Positions 1 through 11,500 of a DNA stretch of 64,000 nt are shown here, one piece after another. The notes under the pieces were generated by a model that was given only the letters and a program-made list of their open reading frames with translations, was not told where the DNA came from and did not search any database. Within the stretch, counting starts at the first letter, position 1, and each line of letters opens with the position of its first letter. Position numbers and translations under genes: made by a program. The stretch is from contig NC_092569.1 of the NCBI RefSeq assembly GCF_037975245.1, positions 20,205,001-20,269,000 of the forward strand, given 5' to 3'. This stretch comes from Apostichopus japonicus (lineage: Eukaryota; Echinodermata; Holothuroidea; Aspidochirotida; Stichopodidae).

Positions 1-332
1 GATAATAACAGTGCAAAATAAAGCTTGAGGGTGGAATTCTGTTCTCTTCTTGCAAATAAAATATTATTTAAATACAAGTTTATTTGATTGGTGTGTGTGT
101 CTGTTTGCATTGTTTCGTCTTGTATTTGAAAAAAAAGGTTTAATTAACCATTTCTCTCTGCTTGTACAAGATTGAAGATAGTATATTGATAGTATATTGC
201 ATACAGTGAACCATAGATGCTTAATTATATGTTTTGTCTTTCAAATGTTTTTGTCCTAATTTTCCTGTCGGTTTTATTTAAATCATAATTTAACTTTTGA
301 ACTCTTATGACTTGATTTCTCTTTTGATTCAG

Positions 333-3300
333 AATGGTTCGCTTCTCGTGAATGAAGACTGTACAAGGATTTCAACCTGTGATAATGGAGTAATGAACTA
401 CAATGATCTCTACCAGTGTAGCTCTGATGCAGTTTGTGGAGTCCGTAACGATGTACGCAAATGTTACTGCATGAGTGGTTACCATGGTAATGGAGTGAAT
501 TGTACAAAACACATGACCGACTGTAAGGATTGGTACGATGCTGGAAACACTACTAATGGTATTTATACCATCATACCAACTAACTGGAGTGGAGCATCAT
601 TTGATGTTTCCTGTAATATGACTGACGGAGGAGGATGGACGGTAAGTCTAGTATGACATCCTATAGTATAGATGATGCATTGTATATGTATAATATGACT
701 GACGAAGGAGGATGGACGGCAAGTCTAGTATGACATCCTATAGTATAGACGATATATTGTATATGTATGATATGACTGACGAGGGAGTATGGACGGTAAG
801 TCTAGTATGACATCATATAGTATATATGTTATATTGTATATGTTTAATATGACTGACGGAGGAGGATGGACGGTAAGTCCAGTAAGACATCCTATATTGT
901 AGACGATACATTGTATAATATGACTGACGGAGCAGGATGGACGGTAAGTCTATTATAACTGCCTTTAGTATAGACGGTATATTTGATTTTCCTAGAGAGG
1001 GGAGGTGTGACACTAAACCCAAACAGCAACCCTATTCCACCCAAACAAACCCCACCCCAACACAACCGCACCCAGACACCACCACAACCCCGTATCTGCT
1101 CACCGTCTACAGTTTTACAGTGTAAAACTGTTCCTCTTTGCGTTATAATTTTCTACATTACTCATTGAGGTTGTAAAAAAGGCATAATCATTTTCTTTTT
1201 TCATTTTAATGCATTGCATAATTTACACTAACACTTTCCTTTACATCCTTTGACCACATAACCTGTGCAGTGGCGGAGCGTCCATACAGTCAGGGGGGAA
1301 CGGATGCCCCCCCCCCCCCCACCTGAAGGACTCAAATTGACTGCGGGCGCCCTTTTCAGCTCTTTACCACTTTTTACTTATTCACGATTATTGACTTTTT
1401 TATTGCGCTCTCATCTATAAATATTGACATTTGTCACATTTTGTTGGTGTAATTTGGCGATGACACCTATTTAATTCTTCGTTTATCTGCAAATTAGCCA
1501 GGCCCGGAAAGGGTCATTTCCGGCGATCTAGGGAGTATCCTTACTTAAAAAAATTGTGTACGCTACGCGCCAACCTGTGGTGGCGCTCCGCTTAGATAGG
1601 GTTGAAAGCGCCCCTTCAGACCATTCTCGCCCCCCCCCCCTGACCAATACCCTTAGCTCCGCCACTGAACCTGTGGCGTTTTACGTTGATGAGTAATGCA
1701 CTATAAGCGATCAGAATATGATATCCTATTTACACATGTGTAAGGTTGTGGGCATTTTTGACCTTATTACGTCATAGCTCACGTAGGAACCACATCTATT
1801 TTGTCATTTTGATATATACAACGATGGGCCATATGCAGTTTTTACCTCTTGGAGTTTCACCTCTGACCTTGGGCGCTATGATGAATGTCTTTTCTTTTCC
1901 GGATTGAGAATGGGGGAGAAGTTGCTGGCATCTTTAGTTTAGACAACCACATGCATGTAATTTAGTTGCTTGCTTCAATATTTGAGAATAAATAACATCT
2001 CTTTTAAAAGAAACTGGTATAACAGTTTTAGTATAATATTTTTCTCTCCCCATCATCAGGTATTACAACGTCGCGTTAATGGTTCTGTTGATTTCAATCG
2101 GACCTGGATCAGCTACAAAGGAGGCTTTGGTGATGTCAGTCATGAGTTTTGGTTGGGTAACGATAAATTGTATCACCTCACCAATCAAGGCAATTATCAA
2201 CTCCGGATTGATTTTGTGAGCAGAGATGGTGATCCATTCTATGCTAAATTTGACCGGTTCCGTATCAACAATGAAAGTGACAACTATCGACTGTCTAGAA
2301 TTGGAGAATACAGCGGAAATGCAGGTTTGTAAACAGTTAGGCTATTGTGTGATTAGATAATCAATGCTCAAACGTCGTAAAACAAATATACTCATGTCGG
2401 CCATGTTAATGATGCATTCGTGGTGATAATCAAAGAGTAATATATATTATTATAACCTTGTATATTCTATGGCGTCGGTGCATGGGGTAACACCGATCGG
2501 TAGAGGGCACATACGGTATTTACAGCCTGGGGTAATGACTTATTGATTTATAAAGATAGTCTATGGAGCCTAGCAAAAATAAGTGACTGCGATATAATCG
2601 ATTAAGCAAAGTTGATTTTCCCTTGATTTTTGTCTCTTTCTTCTCTGAAATTGATACGATGTAATCAGGATTTAAAATCCAAACAGTTAAATTATAGTTG
2701 TCGTTGCTTTAATTAAAATATCAATGTGAAACCCTTCTGTTTAGAATGATAATGTCGGGGCGATTGCAACAAGCCCGCCCTAGAAACTCGAGGGGGACTA
2801 ATATGATGATATGTTGTATTCAAACTTGTGATTGGTGGACAAAAGAACACCTCTAAAGTATTAAGTAGTACATCGCTCAAACGAGCTATTCCCAAGCAAA
2901 GCCAAACAATCGATCAAAAAAGAAAAGGTAAACCACATTATTTTCTTAATTTGTTTGAAATATTCGAGCGTGAAAAAGTTTAGTGAGCACGTTCCAGTGA
3001 TAAATGTAATGGGAATTATAGGAGCTTACATGGTACATTAAATATATATTAGACTGTAATACATACTGACACTATCCCTGATAATTTTCACGATACATTC
3101 GCTACAGTAGTTTTGTTACCAATATGATTTTGTGGAAATATCCGTTTGAACTTACTTATGTATGTTTCTACAGACCATACACAGATATACGCTAATGTAA
3201 AATAACAATGTCTTTTGGACCATACTCAAGTTTACTGTTAGTAACTCAAATGCAGGTGTAGCGGGAAGAAATTCAATTGGAGAGTGGGAAGGGGGGGGTG

Positions 3301-3945
3301 GGGGTGGGAGTGCAAAACCTTTCAGGGACAGAGAGGCATGTGACATTGCGAAAATCACGTCCGTGAGAAAGACCCTATGTCAATTTTAGTTTTTGCTTTT
3401 CAACGGCACATTATTTTTCGTTAAAATTGTATTTAAGTTGTCAAAATTGAGCCTTTGCACAAAATTGGGAGGAATTGAGAGATTCATGCCCAGCCGTCTG
3501 CCCGGATCTTCTTCCCTGTAATTTTGTTTTATCTTTATCTTCAGACATTATAATATGATAATAGAGATTGGATAGTTGATAATATTGTAACTCATGATGT
3601 TTAGAGATAATTTCCCAACTATGATGCATACCATCTATCACGACGTTGAATGTTTATGTTTTATTTCAACTCAATAGACATTACTATAGTTTTATTGTTT
3701 AATGTTCAGGTAGTGGTTCAACTTTCAGGAACCGCTTGAATAATATCTTCAGTACCTCGGACAGGAACAATGGAGGATGTTCGGATGACTACCATTGTGG
3801 CTGGTGGTTCCGGGAATGTAGGACACGTTCCCGCAACGGTGACTATCATGCAGCACTGAATGTAAAGTCAGGTATATCCTGGTATACACCGTCTGGTTCC
3901 TATGATAATATCAAGTATACTGAGATGAAGATAAGGCCTGTCTAG
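333..3945 (+). CDS. Fibrinogen-related protein FREP-1, 3' part
   Basis: Three exons are visible: 333-641 (phase 0 to 0), 2060-2324 (0 to 1) and 3710-3945 (ends TAG), all with AG/GT borders. The first encodes an EGF-like module with C-x5-C-x8-C-x-C spacing, then the start of a fibrinogen C-terminal domain (DCKDWYDAG, CNMTDGGGWT). The second has QRRVNGSVDFNRTW and FWLGNDKLYHLT. The third has HCGWWFREC and ends YTEMKIRPV. Such domains bind sugars or acetylated ligands in ficolins and invertebrate FREPs, so a secreted recognition protein is likely. The upstream exons (signal peptide, stalk) lie left of the window; their form can be read from the paralogue at 44635-58767. No break is seen in the 270 visible codons. 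The family call is secure; the ligand is unknown. Confidence 0.93.
616..975 (+). repeat. 77-bp tandem repeat carrying FREP-1 exon end and splice donor
   Basis: The last bases of the first visible FREP-1 exon, its donor and about 45 bases of intron are repeated five times. The shared ATGACTGACGG starts at about 618, 695, 772, 849 and 920. Each unit still shows a form of GGATGGACGGTAAGT; the second has GGCAAG in place of GGTAAG at the donor. Reading on past the first donor meets a stop within five codons (TVSLV then TGA), so the later donors cannot extend the frame. Confidence 0.92.
1268..1667. mobile_element. hAT-like non-autonomous element (MITE)
   Basis: A 400-bp insertion with terminal inverted repeats CAGTGGCGGAGC / GCTCCGCCACTG is flanked by the 8-bp direct repeat AACCTGTG (1260-1267 and 1668-1675). 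The empty site is intact in the other block copy near 56550, where AACCTGTGGCG is continuous. TIR form and 8-bp duplication fit the hAT superfamily. No coding capacity is present. It inserted after the duplication or was lost cleanly from the other copy; insertion is more likely because the target repeat is present only here. Confidence 0.88.
2420..3195. other. FREP-1 intron segment not shared with FREP-2
   Basis: Flanking intron sequence aligns with the other copy up to the run near 2440 (57350 in the other copy) and again from AAAATAACAATGTC near 3197 (57995). The interior has no visible similarity to 57357-57993. I see no gene and no clear terminal repeats in it. It may be a replacement, or two different insertions or deletions. 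Confidence 0.6.
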
Positions 3946-6900
3946 TGCGTTGTAGATGTTTAGACTAATTTCTCAGTTTTGAATGATCTAGAGATAACTT
4001 AAACATCATACACAGAGAATGATGATAAACTGATCACCATCGGCAGTGACAAAAAAAATCATTAATGTTGAAAATCAAGAAACAGGACACATTAAAATTA
4101 GTTAATTGTTAAATATCCGTGTTTAGACCTCCTGCTATCATTCTTATAATGATGCATATTTAATGTTTGTAGCACAGAGTGAACCTGTAAGTATTTTGGT
4201 AAATAGCTACTATAATCCCCTTTATTTTAATTTAATATGTAATCTGTAGACTGACATTACGATTCAAGTAAGTGTCTGGAAGTTAGCAACTTCCTTATTT
4301 TGCTTGGTTGTCGTGTTTTTTTCTGTTTGTTCCTTTATGTTATATTAATGATGTTATAATAACTGGTTACCTTACACACCTCACATATCACTAGTGGATT
4401 GACTGATGTGTGTGAATCGTTGCCTGTAGTTTCTGAATGATAAAAACAGATTTACGTTAGAGCTGATAATAATAACCTCAGCTGACAGACTTACTTAGAA
4501 ACAGAATTATTCTAGTACAGATGCTTATTAGGCAAAGTGAATTAGTATAATTGTTCTATTGTTTGCAGGTTAAATTCATCGGTTATTACAACGTGATAGG
4601 TAAATACTGACGTTTGTTTTAAATTGTTACTGACATACTTTCTCACCAGGATTTAATCATCTACTCTGGCTGTATGTTAACAAACTATAAATAAATTCAA
4701 AGCAGGAAAAGTTATCGTTGTTAACATTCTACATTAATGATTCTAAAACAGTCTATGTACTATCATTCTTTATAAAAACTTCTGTCGATCCAGAAATTAT
4801 AGGCAATTTATTCGAGAAATATCTGCGAAGAAGAAAAAAACAAAAAAGAACATCAAGAAACAGAGATTAATATTAGTATATATTACGTAATTTGTTGGGC
4901 GACGATATCAGTAATAGTCTAAAAGTTGTAGGCAAACACGGATAATGCCGGACGAAGAATTGGCTAAGATTTTATTTATTCGCTGATCATTAATGGTACA
5001 GGCGAAGCAAAGCCATATCAATTATCTATTTCTAGTTAATATCCATCCTCTTTCCCTTCCCTTCTCATCGTGTTCAATTATCATTGATTATCATTTCACT
5101 TTAATCTATTACAAATGATTATAGAAAGAAAAATAAAATCATATTTTAACATATATTTATAAATGTCATTTGAAGATTCGTTGAATATATGTAGTCACTC
5201 AAGAGTCAGCTTATTTCTTGTTATTGCCCTCTCTTCGTCGTTCTTTCTGTCTCTATTGTGTCTCCAAAATCTCTTCTAACGTTTTAAACAATTCCAGATT
5301 AACCAACCACTATCGTGCAACAGATATATTAATAGGATTATCCATCCGTAATATGCCAATTTACTTAATTCCCGACTCCCAAAGCTGATAATTTACATAA
5401 TCCGTCCTCGATATATCACTTTAGAAACCTTTTGTAGTTTCCATCCTTAAAGATACTGTCATTATCCATCCCCCTCCATCCTCCCCATCAGCATCGGAAT
5501 CAGTTTCCCTACATCGGAACCAGCTTCAACGGTCCCACTTCTTCCTTTTTTTAAATCCAGGATTCGCCTCAGATGACAATACGTAATTGCAATGACTTAT
5601 GACTGTTAAGTGAATGCAGTATTAAATTTGACATTTTCGAGACAATTAAGGACATCAAATCTTTAGTGTGCGTGTGTGGAGGGGGAAGGGGGGGTGGGGT
5701 GGTTGCAGGGGTTAAGCTGGGTTATCTAACATTTTAAATATTCATTGTCACCGGGCAATTAAAATAAATATGAACATCACAAATGACACTCAGTTACACA
5801 TATTAGACATTATATTCCATGAGAGTTGCTCTCTTTCTCTCAAAGTATTTAACATAACATATGGATAATTTAAATAAACACATTTGTATGTGAATTGATT
5901 GCCTGTTACTGATTTTCCACCTCAATAAAATTATTTAATACAAGTAAAGAATAACACATATCCACTGTTAATTATTACCACATGTCTTTAGTACGTCAGT
6001 ACGTGAAGAGTTGATATATTTCTAGGTCGGATAATTACTGTAGGCTGAGTAAAGTGCGGAGGTCTACTATTATCTTTAATTTGTTCATATTTGGCAAACC
6101 AGTAATATCACACTAAACCAAAAATAATCCTCCAGCTCAACTAACTTGAATTAATTACATTAAGCTGTCTCTGATTGGTGAATAATTAGTCGAGACCCTA
6201 ATTTGGGTGACTGACGGACGAGGCGCAGCCGAGTTCATTATTGCGTAAACTGTTGGGTCGAGACTGCTTGTTCACCAATAACAGGCAGCCTAAATAAATT
6301 ATTCCTAATATAACGGATGGTCAGAATATGATGTCATAGCATCCAATCATATACGCAATAATGAAATAATAAAAGATAAATACAGGGAGATTATGAAGGG
6401 TTCATAATATGGGTCTGTTTTCTGGGGATGGTTAGTGTATGAGTTGTCTGCATTCGATAATTTGATATTATGCAGTAATAACTCGCTTCTGTTTCCTTAA
6501 TGAATGATGACGTTATGTCCAGCTAGTTAGCGGGCAAAATACTTCTTTGAATAACACCCTCATTTGGAATTCTTTTAATCCTCTTTATATTTTCGTGTGT
6601 TTCTTTATTTCCCCACTTGCTCTAGAATGACAAAGATATACCATACACCCACAACACTTTTAAGATTTAGCAATCAATCCAGTTTTACCATACATGTAAT
6701 CAATGTCGTTTTACAAACTTATTATGAATGTGAATTTCTATGGTTTTATTATTCAAATTGGAAGTAAAGCTGGAACAATATACAAAGTACTTAAATAACT
6801 TTTCGATAGTGTGCCTTCTCTCGAGTCAAAGCCTAGCATAATCCCTGTCCTCAAAGATCTCGAGAATATCTGGCAACCGCAGAGTAAAGATAAATGGTTC

Positions 6901-8538
6901 ATACTTCACATATCTCATTCTTTATGCTTGACCCTAAGTAAATCAAAGGTATCTTGCTCTCAAGACTCTGTTCCTGGAAGTTGGAATTGAAGGGTCCACT
7001 AAACTATTCACGTCCTATATCAACAAGTTTGTGGATCATACCTTAATGATTACTTTCGGCAGACAATAAATGTTGTTATGTTGTAAATCGTTAACCGGAT
7101 ATCAGTCAATAATTTACATTGAACCATTTGAAATGAGCCTTTAAACATCTCGCGTCAATAAATTAAAGTGGGAAGCCGACTTTGTCTAACACGTTGACCA
7201 TTGGCTCAGTTCATCAATTGTACACACAATCTTAATAGGAAATCATGTTGTGGATAAATGACATGTTGTCAAGGACAAATGATGTCATCCAATGGTGTTC
7301 TGTGGTTTATATGAAGGTAAAAGCACATATTTTGGTTGTTTTATTAGCATTATTAAAATAATAGGTTGATATTAACATTTAGGCCTACAGCGACCTACAG
7401 AACTAGCAATAAAGTCTTCCCTTTGTCTTGAACTAAGGGAAATCGAAAGTAAGATTCTGCCAAAGTCATCGTTTAGTATCTAACGGATGATAACTTTGTA
7501 TCGTTAAAGGTTTTTTCCTGGCTTTAATGTTATTACTATATATAAAGGTATGAAAATATGAAGGGTTTTTACAACCGTCTTTGTTATCTTAAACTGCAAC
7601 TTGTGTTTAATTAATCACACATTGGTGGTAGCACACTCAAGCGGTGAAGGAAAGATACTTACGATAGTTGAAAACGTTACCCTGTTACTTCACTCCAAGA
7701 ACATAGCAAGGGTTTCAAATGTGAAAACATCACATTAACCTTTCGGGGTAAAAAGTTGTCTTAGTTTATATTAACTATGACAGTACAATAATATGAAATA
7801 GCCCAATGTTTGTATCCAGTTAGGTATATTTCTTATAACAGAAGCCGTTACCCAATAATCCTTTAATATTATACGCTTTGTTCAGAATATTAAAACGTTG
7901 CAATTCATTTCATGAAAGCATGTACACATAAATATACTTTAATTTGTAGTTGATTGAAACAGGTCTAATATTCATCATTGTTTTGCAAGGAACGAATATG
8001 AAATATCTATTCGTATATTATCTGGCTTAGTTGCATGTAAAGTAATGTATAAACTTTCGTTTTTGCGTCGATTACCTTTTTTGACAGTTGAACAATTCTG
8101 AAAGGGAAAGTTAAGCAAACGATAAACCATTTTCTAAACAGACAATGTCATGAGAAGGTCTTGTTCAGTTTTGCTTATCCTCAGTTTGCATTCAACCCAA
8201 TTTTAATTGAATTGAACTGACACATATATAATGGGCATTCATATCCATGGATTGTTATTATTATTTTTACTGCCTATGGTGTAACATACTTCTATTTCAT
8301 GACTAATAGCACAATGGACAATATGTGTTGTAAAAATACATGCATGCGGCGCGTACCGAGCTATATTCGTTATTTTTCAAATGATACCTTACTGTGGGTC
8401 ACTGTCCAAAAAAGACAAAGATGAGACGATGAAAACAGTAAATAAAAAGGGCCCCAAAGTGCAACTTCTAGGTATCATGATTGTTGTTTTTCTTTGACAC
8501 AATAATCTTACTGTATAAACCGTACCCATCAGCACGCT
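3946..8538. other. Intergenic, FREP-1 to receptor A tail
   Basis: About 4.6 kb between two converging genes. No supported coding exon is seen. It contains G-rich tracts near 5680-5710 and a small inverted-repeat element at 6161-6293. The whole stretch is present in the other block copy (58768-63526) with scattered substitutions and indels, so its similarity reflects duplication and is not proof of function. Confidence 0.7.
6161..6293. mobile_element. Small inverted-repeat element (MITE), block copy 1
   Basis: About 135 bp with imperfect inverted ends. The left end reads AAGCTGTCTCTGATTGGTGA and the right end, reverse-complemented, reads AGGCTGCCTGTTATTGGTGA; both continue inward to GTCGAGACCC. 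The centre is a GC-rich GACGAGGCGCAGCC segment. It has no coding capacity. It is present at the matching place in the other block copy, so it is older than the duplication. Superfamily not assigned. Confidence 0.65.
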
Positions 8539-11500
8539 CTATTCAGAACTGCTCTCCTTGAGTGTAGCATACATTATAGTGTTAGAAGCAGAATGATGAC
8601 AACATGAACTAACATTCTTAGTTGCAGTCACACTTTCCCTTTGCAAAGAACTAGGACCCTGAAGCTGTTCGAAAAGTCGTTTAGCATTTAGAAATGTCGA
8701 ATTAACATCATTACTATCTGTGGAGTGAATATCATTGATTCCCCCACGAGCTGTCGGGTCCCTTTCAATATGTTCTTCCCCTTCTTTATTTAGAAAAACT
8801 ATCTTCTTTTTCCGACATTTAAGAGTGTCTGTTTCATAGTTGAGTTTATCTTGCGTTGGGCAATCTGTCACACCTGGTATTTGATGCGCTCTACATACCT
8901 CAATATCAACGACAGCGTAAGGCTCTATGAGTTCATGAAAGCATGCTGAACTAGTTTCGCCCTTCTCGTCTTCTTCAATATTTTGAAGTTCATCAACCTC
9001 TTCATGATCCTGAGAAGATGGAGAATTAGTTGATTCCAATATTTCTTTTACTGATTGGTCAAAGAATTGACATGAAGCTCCTCTATATGTCTTGTATGTC
9101 ACCACACCAGGTTCAACTTCAAGATTGCTATCTTCAATTGCAATATAAGTTGAAGGTTGATCCATATCGACAGGAGCAGATATTTTGAAGGATCCCACGT
9201 GATAAGAATGTCTAACACAGCATCTATTCCTTTCCATTGTAATTTCATCTTCATTATCTACATTAAAGGCGTCACAGTTATTTATTCCGCTACCTGTGCG
9301 TGACAAATACGAATCCAGTGGACACTCCCGTGCTCGTCGCCACCATCGTGTTATGCTCCTTAAAACACCCGGGCGGCATCTGTGAATAGTAATATGGAAA
9401 AAAAAACATGAAACAAGACAAACACAATAAATAACCCTCAAACTAAAACAGAACATATATCTTTGAAAATAGCCCCTCGTCTTTCACTTCCTATATCCCT
9501 CGGGCCAATATTTAACCTGCACCAACACAATGACAGTTGTAACGCCATAATTCTTCTTAACATTTTTTAGCTTTGCAGCATAGGCATTGGTACTACAGGA
9601 ATAATGTTCAAGACAGGGATTATTCAGATGATCGGCTGTTTTGGTAGAACCTTGTTCAAATTCTCCCTATATTCACAGTTTTTTTTGGTAAGTTTTTTCA
9701 TTCTGTAATTTTCCCAATGTTGCTGTTTGCTTTTATAAAAAAAAATACTGCATAATGATTATGGAGCTACCTAGAGTTATCCAGTCCCCAAACTATGGCG
9801 TCGAGCTCATGCGTATGACAAACGTTTGACATAGACCATTCTATACTTACTTGGAAATGAAATAGACCGAGCCAATAACCGACATGCACCCGAGGATAAA
9901 TGACGTAGAAGATATAAGGAAATAAATTCCACCGAAACCGCTTTCTGTAAATTAAAATGATTCACCAGATCAAACCAAATAAATTGGATACTGGATATTT
10001 CGTGAACCAACATAAGTTTCATTTTACACTGCCATTAACAGTTTATTCAAAACGATATAACTTTTTTGTCTTATTGAATTTAATGCTGTAAGCTAATTAC
10101 AATTGTTTAGCCATAGAATTTTGAATCGAGACAATAACTCAAATAATAATAATTTTATACCGCAATAACTTGTTAATCATTAAATGTAAGATAAGAGATA
10201 AGATAAGATAAGATAAGATAAGATAAGATAAGATAAACTGTATTGCATCCGATAGGGAAATTACATGCTTGCAGATAAAACAGTAAGATATAAAAACGAT
10301 ACTATACAACAATAAGAGAACAAACAGCAGGACAATAAAAGCATAAGAAATGCTAATAACAATGAACGGGAACAGATGGGCCGAAGCTCACAGAATGGCA
10401 AGGAATAAAAAGTATAAACAAATCACAAACGGTAAATATGATAAGAACCCAATGAAAGAAGGAAAGACAAAGGCAAGAGATTAGCGATTAAAAGATGCAT
10501 TAAAAATTCTAACAGCTTGTCCCATGAAAGATGAGGGGCAACGATTAGTATGAGCCTTCGGAGGTCTCATCCTCCCACTACGAGGGATAATACAATTATT
10601 TAATGGAGCGTGGAGAGGGTGATCGATATCCTTGAGAACTGAATGAAGCTTATCATCAACCCGACTATCAAAGACCTCGTCAACCATTGGCAAGCGTTTC
10701 CCAACAGCCCTACCTGCCCGTATAACAGTATCATCTAACACTTTCTTGGATGTCTTATTTATGTTACCAACCCAGGAAGTTATGCGGTATGACCAAACAC
10801 TACTAATAATAGAGTTGTAAAAAATGGATAAAATGTTCTGGTTCACGTCAAAAGAGACGTTTGGCAACATACTCAACATGTGCATCCCACTTTAGCTGAT
10901 CATCCATAACTACACCCAAATATTTGTACTCAGTTACCCTATCCACTGTCTTACTGTCAATGACCACAGGTTCGGGCTCTATCTTGTTCGCTCTCCGGAA
11001 GTCTATAATGAGTTCCTTCATCTTGCTGACGTTAAGATGGAGATAATTCCTGTCGCATTCAGCAACAAAATTGGCAATTTGTTCACGGTAGATCCGGTCA
11101 TCGTCATTTTTAATCCGGCCAACGAGAGCAGTGTCATCCGCGAACTTGATGAGCGGACAGCTGAGGTCAGTGGAGCGTATTCCGGAGGTATACAGAGTGA
11201 ATAGGAATGGTGCTAACACAGTGCCCTGTGGTGCTCCAGTGCTACATTCCATAATGTCAGATACAACATCACGACCGATACGTACAAATTGTGAGCGGTT
11301 AGTGAGATAGTCCAATACCCATCGAACCAAAGCATGTGGCACATCATCAGATCCAAGTAAAACGTTAGCTAAAATATGAGGTTGCATCGTATTAAAAGCA
11401 GATGAAAAATCAAAGAACATGATGCGAGCGGAGACGTTACCAGATTTAGAGTCTTCGAGATGGGAGTATAATGTGTCCAATGTGAACAGGAGTGCATCGT

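Larger units (their letters stand above)
1..9011. repeat. Segmental duplication, left copy
   Basis: This block matches 55288-64000 through exons, introns and intergenic DNA, in the same order and orientation. The offset falls from about 55,287 at the left edge to about 54,990 near the right end because of indels. It holds the 3' part of FREP-1 (+) and the tail exon of WSC receptor A (-). Large differences are a 400-bp hAT-like MITE found only here (1268-1667), an unrelated middle to the second visible FREP intron (about 2420-3195), and about 160 extra bases near 7270-7420. The match covers the whole region and is not confined to exons, so this is a DNA-level duplication. The left boundary lies outside the window. 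By eye the copies differ by several percent. Confidence 0.93.

Noticed and set aside
813-1168. Short frames with Pro/Thr/Gln-rich text near the FREP-1 donor repeat
   Set aside because: They lie in the intron, cross the repeat units and the C-rich stretch after them, and lack splice logic.
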